NCBI GenBank assembly: GCA_963682175.1
Contig: OY821772.1
Coordinates: 48,878,925-48,942,924, forward strand
Length of the DNA stretch: 64,000 nucleotides
Source: Triglochin maritima
Lineage: Eukaryota; Streptophyta; Magnoliopsida; Alismatales; Juncaginaceae
Reading direction: 5' to 3'
Position numbers and translations under genes: made by a program. This document shows, in pieces, positions 60,066 to 64,000 of the stretch (position 1 is the first letter of the stretch; every line of letters starts with the position of its first letter). The notes under the pieces are model-generated. The model worked only from the letters and a program-made list of their open reading frames with translations, did no database searches and was not told the origin of the DNA.

Positions 60066-61038
60066 CGTAGTCTAGTTCATGATGATATTGTTTGTAGATA
60101 GGTGATCTCAGCTTTTAAAGGAGCTTCTAAGAGGCTTCCTGAACTGTATCTCTCTAAATTAAACTTTTTCCTTGTTAAGAGTCACTTTTTCCCAGTATGT
60201 CTTGCTTGCTGGTTTTAAGCTTGTTTGTTGCTATATTTTTTCCAAATTCACCTCTCTTTCGTCCTGGACAATGGCTGCTTGTTTGGTCCAAGTAGCGTTA
60301 GGATCAACACAGGAATAGTCAAAGCAAAAAATGAATAAAAAAGCATAGAGTTCAAAGGAAGCTTTTAGTAGTTCGATCTAAAATCAATCTTAAGATTAAT
60401 CGATGGTATTTGAAATCTTCTGTTTGAAGTGAATTTTTTCGAACTGTTGATTTCTTCCTTGATCTAAAATGAATCTTACGATTAACCAGTCTATTTACTC
60501 GCTTGAAATGATTTAAGGAACCGTTAAAATAGCTGATTAAGCGATGAGATTAATGACGTTTTTTCACTAGCAATTCCAGATAACAATATCTAACAATTCC
60601 GAGCAATAAACACACAAACAATTTGAGACTAGAACCAGTGTTATTATCCTTTTTAATTCCGAAGGCATCAAAGCACCACAGGCATCATCCTCATCCTCAC
60701 CAGAGAAAGGAAACCGGCAACAACACAAGTCTAAGATGTGTTTTCATCTTCATATGGAAGGTAATGCCAGAAAATGCAGGAGAAAAATAAGCAAAATCAG
60801 AAATATGAGAATGGCGGGGTTTGTGAAATAAATACTAACACGCCGACACCAAACCCCTTGGAATAGGCAAACTTCCAAAATATCAATAACTAATCAGAAT
60901 CCGTATAAATAACAATCCAGTCCACCCAACCTCCAAAATTAAGAGTTTCAAATAAATGAGCCGACGGCAAACCTATGTTTTTAGGCTCAGCTCAGTGTAG
61001 GAGATTTATGATACTATTGTAGATCTTACAACTCAAAT
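60066..61038. other. Convergent intergenic region
   Basis: Holds the 3' UTRs of the PHD-Myb gene (plus strand) and URM1 (minus strand). No further gene recognised. Confidence 0.55.
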
Positions 61039-62551
61039 TTATCCACCATGGAGAGTAGATATGAAAGCAATTGAATCCTTTTCTTCCAGAACAGAATCAA
61101 GTGTTCCACAAAGTTCCCAGTCACAGTCGTTGATTAGGACTAATACCCCAGGTCTCCTGAAATAGGAAAGCAGAAGCATATATATTAACTGAGCCTGAAC
61201 TACAAGTGTAATCTGGTTGTTGAATATTAATAACCAGAAACTTACACATTGTCTTCTTTCATAAACATCTCAGGCCTCTCTTTTATCAAGTTACTCTTTA
61301 CCCATAATAGGAGGTCTCTCATTGTGAGCTGCCAATGCAAGAAAATGATATTGGTTAATTTGACAAATGTCAAAAAACAGAACTAATTTGTCTTTGTAGA
61401 TGGCAAACCTTATCATTTCCTGTTTCAGGTACAACATCTATATCATGAACCTTCACGGACTCACATAGAAGGTCAAGGCCACCCCTGCATCATACATCAA
61501 GTCAGTGAAGGCATCACTTAGACAAAAAAAATTAAACACATCTGGAAGCTCACATTAATAGTCACCTAAGAAGCATCTAATAGTAAGAAAAAATAGCCAT
61601 AAAATACGTGCTATTTGCATTTTTACATTTCAAAGAAAAAGACCACATGCTATGCATTCTACTTGTAGCAGTTTGTCATTACTAAAACTTCAAAACAAAA
61701 AATGGTGTAATCAGTAAATGTTCCCATTGCCTAACCCCACATATCAGTTTTTGAAATAAAATGTGTGGATGTTCTTCAAGACATGGTAATGGAAAATAAT
61801 GATCCATGGCCAATCTCACAAACACCACCAGTTCCCATGGAAGATGTGATTAACTGTAAAGTGTTAAATGCACTTCCCAAATCTTTTGGTCTTTTGGATC
61901 AGAATTATACTATTGAAATGCTAATTGATAATCTCATCCATGTCATGTTCCTGAGATGAAGAACTTATCCTAAAAAAACGAGGGAATCAACTTACTGATA
62001 ATATTTTATAAGAGGATGGGTGAGTGCATGAAGCTTTGGGTGATTAATAAGATGCAACAAAAGAGCTAATTTACATTGTTCGGACAAAATGTCGGCGTTT
62101 GTATGCGGTCAACCAAAAAGCGCTGGATTGAGTTAAGTTTAAAATTTATCAATGTTCGACTTTGGTTTAATTATCAGAGGGTCATGAGGCAAAAGTTATG
62201 AGCAGATGATACACACAAAGCTCAGTTGTAGCTGATTGTTGAGTTATTTCCTTTAGTCAATTATTGCAATCCATAGGCCTATAAGGGAATCAAAGATCAC
62301 ATTTTAGGTGTGAGACAACGCAGTTTAATCGTCAAGTTCACGATGTCACGACCATTAAAAGGGCCTAGAATTGTGAAATACAGACGAACTTTTGAAAAGG
62401 AAGAAGTAAAACAAATTCAAGCATCATAAGAACAGAACAAATTCAGGTCCCAACAACATGAAATAACTAACAAATCCCAAAATCTGAATCCAATTCGAGA
62501 AAAATAGATAGATGTAGAAGGGGTTTACCCGAACTCCACGGTCAGACGCAT
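61039..62551 (-). CDS. URM1: Ubiquitin-related modifier 1 (URM1)
   Basis: Four short exons on the minus strand: 62551-62529, 61484-61409, 61328-61246 and 61156-61039, all GT-AG with matching phase, giving 99 codons, the normal length. The product starts [18 protein letters not shown], has [20 protein letters not shown] and [15 protein letters not shown], and ends ISTLHGG, keeping the C-terminal diglycine required for thiocarboxylate formation. By family knowledge URM1 is the sulfur carrier for 2-thiolation of wobble uridine in cytosolic tRNAs and also a protein modifier. All exons are too short to appear as long open frames. The gene converges on the PHD-Myb gene. Confidence 0.96.
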
Positions 62552-62603
62552 CCTCAAAACGTAATAGAAGAAGAGAACGAACGAACGAACGGATTCGGAC
62601 GAG

Positions 62604-62673
62604 AAACCCTAGAAAAAGTGAGAATCTTTCCCTCGCTTTTTAGTTGGATCTTCGCTGATTGGGCCCATGGGCC
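62604..62673 (-). promoter_or_regulatory. URM1 promoter: telobox and site II motifs
   Basis: AAACCCTA (telobox) lies at 62604-62611 and TGGGCCCATGGGCC at 62660-62673, with a further GGGCCA at 62682-62687. The telobox plus site II pairing is typical of plant genes for translation and ribosome functions, which fits a tRNA-thiolation gene. They lie 50-140 bases upstream of the ATG. Confidence 0.6.
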
Positions 62674-62699
62674 GTTATAACGGGCCACAGTAGTCCATT

Positions 62700-64000
62700 T
62701 AGACCGCATCGTTAGATACCTCGTTGGTGTGCCTCATGTAATAACAAAATGACACTTTCTAACATTTTTGTTTTGGCACTAACGATGCGACGTTGGGATG
62801 TATGTTTATATATTCACAAAAGATAATTCGAAACAAAACTTTGGATAATTATTGTTGACACTACAAGTGTGTCTACAAATTTCACATGTCGTACTGTCAC
62901 GACGTGTGAGTCCGTTGCTGTGGTTCCTAGATATGGATTCGGTTGATCCGTTGCTATAGTTCCTGGATATGGATTTGGTTGATGTCTACTTCTCTTCATT
63001 TCTTGTGGCAAGCAATTTGCAGGTGGGTGTGGGGTTCTAAAATTTGCTAATGGTATAAGTTCTTGGAGTTTGGTGGATTATTGCGTGTGTTAGTTTGACT
63101 TGTTCCTGGAAATATTATTTAACTTGTTTGAGATATGAAAGTGTTATTTATAAATATCTTGTTTCTATCATTTTTGTCCACAAATATGTGAGGTTTGTAT
63201 GAATATGAAATAGCACAACTTAATTTGATTTTTATCATTTGAGAACTTATATAATTTTTATATGCTTTTTCAACATCCTGAGAGTAAAAACTAAACAAAC
63301 GTATGAAAATGTAATATGAACCTTCGGTTTTCGTTCACTAGAAATTATAAATATAAAAAAAAAAACACCAAGAAACAAATTCACATTCATATTCCGTCAA
63401 ACATTGCCAAACACTACGGAAGATCTTCAAATGAAACTTTTGGAACGAGTGATGAACTATCACCATCATGCAGGTTTAGAGTTAACATCTCATTCACTAT
63501 TTCACTTATAGGACAAACACAGGTGGAACTCTATCTCGTTGAATTACTTTCATTGCAACCAAACTCTAAGAGCATTCCAATCCAAATACATTGCATGCAC
63601 AAGTTCGAAGTTCCACATGTAACTTCACCTTTACCCACACTACGATCGGTCCCATCCACAAAAAGAAACTTCGCCACTACAAAACCACACGGCAACTTGT
63701 TCCATCAAAAAAAGTTGTTGTTTTTAATCAATATATATTTGTGTCCCATCTTAAATTGTTAGCACGTCCCTCTTAACATGCAAATCAGCAAAAGTGATTA
63801 CCATAATTCTTCCCCACCGATTTACCGAATCAGACACTACTCCTTTATCCGTCAAAAGCGATGGATACATTTTCACATCATCCACGGTAGAAAAGGAAAG
63901 TGACATGAATTATGAAACCAAACACCAAACAGATAAGCAGAACAGACAAAAAGTCTCATAGTCAAATTCTTAAATTAGCAACACGAAAATACAACCCTAA
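62700..64000. other. Intergenic sequence to the right edge
   Basis: AT-rich with no recognisable gene. A 148-codon open frame at 63316-63762 has low-complexity lysine-rich composition and no domain I recognise. Confidence 0.45.

Noticed and set aside
63316..63762. 148-codon open frame near the right edge
   Set aside because: Low-complexity, lysine-rich start and no recognisable motif; likely chance in AT-rich DNA.

Overview
The window is nuclear DNA of a flowering plant, probably a eudicot: intron-rich genes with AT-rich introns, a MIR399 locus, and dense LTR retrotransposons and MITE-like DNA transposons. The species cannot be told from the sequence alone.

Positions 1-23,450 are a retrotransposon nest. 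The tail of a Ty3/gypsy chromovirus (integrase end, chromodomain, LTR) is at the left edge. Its LTR is split by a second, minus-strand Ty3/gypsy-type element that carries only gag and protease; the 5-bp target duplication ATGAT is readable on both sides (2527-2531 and 14229-14233). That element was in turn invaded by a solo LTR of its own family (duplication TGTCG) and by the remains of a plus-strand gag element with its 3' LTR. Next comes a young, nearly intact Ty1/copia element (15153-20057, duplication TAAGA), then a second LTR related to the chromoviral one (about 21290-23445).

Positions 23,450-37,600 hold no intact gene. They contain several hAT-like non-autonomous transposons with 8-bp duplications (one nested in the tip of another and carrying an mTERF-like gene fragment), a LINE remnant, and a Harbinger/Tourist-like MITE.

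Positions 37,600-64,000 are gene-bearing. In order: an SPX-MFS phosphate transporter (10 coding exons, 699 codons), a HOTHEAD-like GMC oxidoreductase (5 exons, 582 codons), a 1.4-kb fold-back element with two 7-unit, 33-bp-period palindrome arrays, a MIR399 hairpin, more transposon-like elements, a PHD-finger plus Myb/SANT protein (7 exons, 689 codons) and, converging on it from the minus strand, URM1 (4 exons, 99 codons). I derived exon structures by reading splice sites and family conservation by eye.

The SPX-MFS gene and MIR399 both belong to plant phosphate homeostasis and lie about 8 kb apart on the same strand. The most unusual structure is the fold-back element at 50490-51863; I do not recognise it as a described family.
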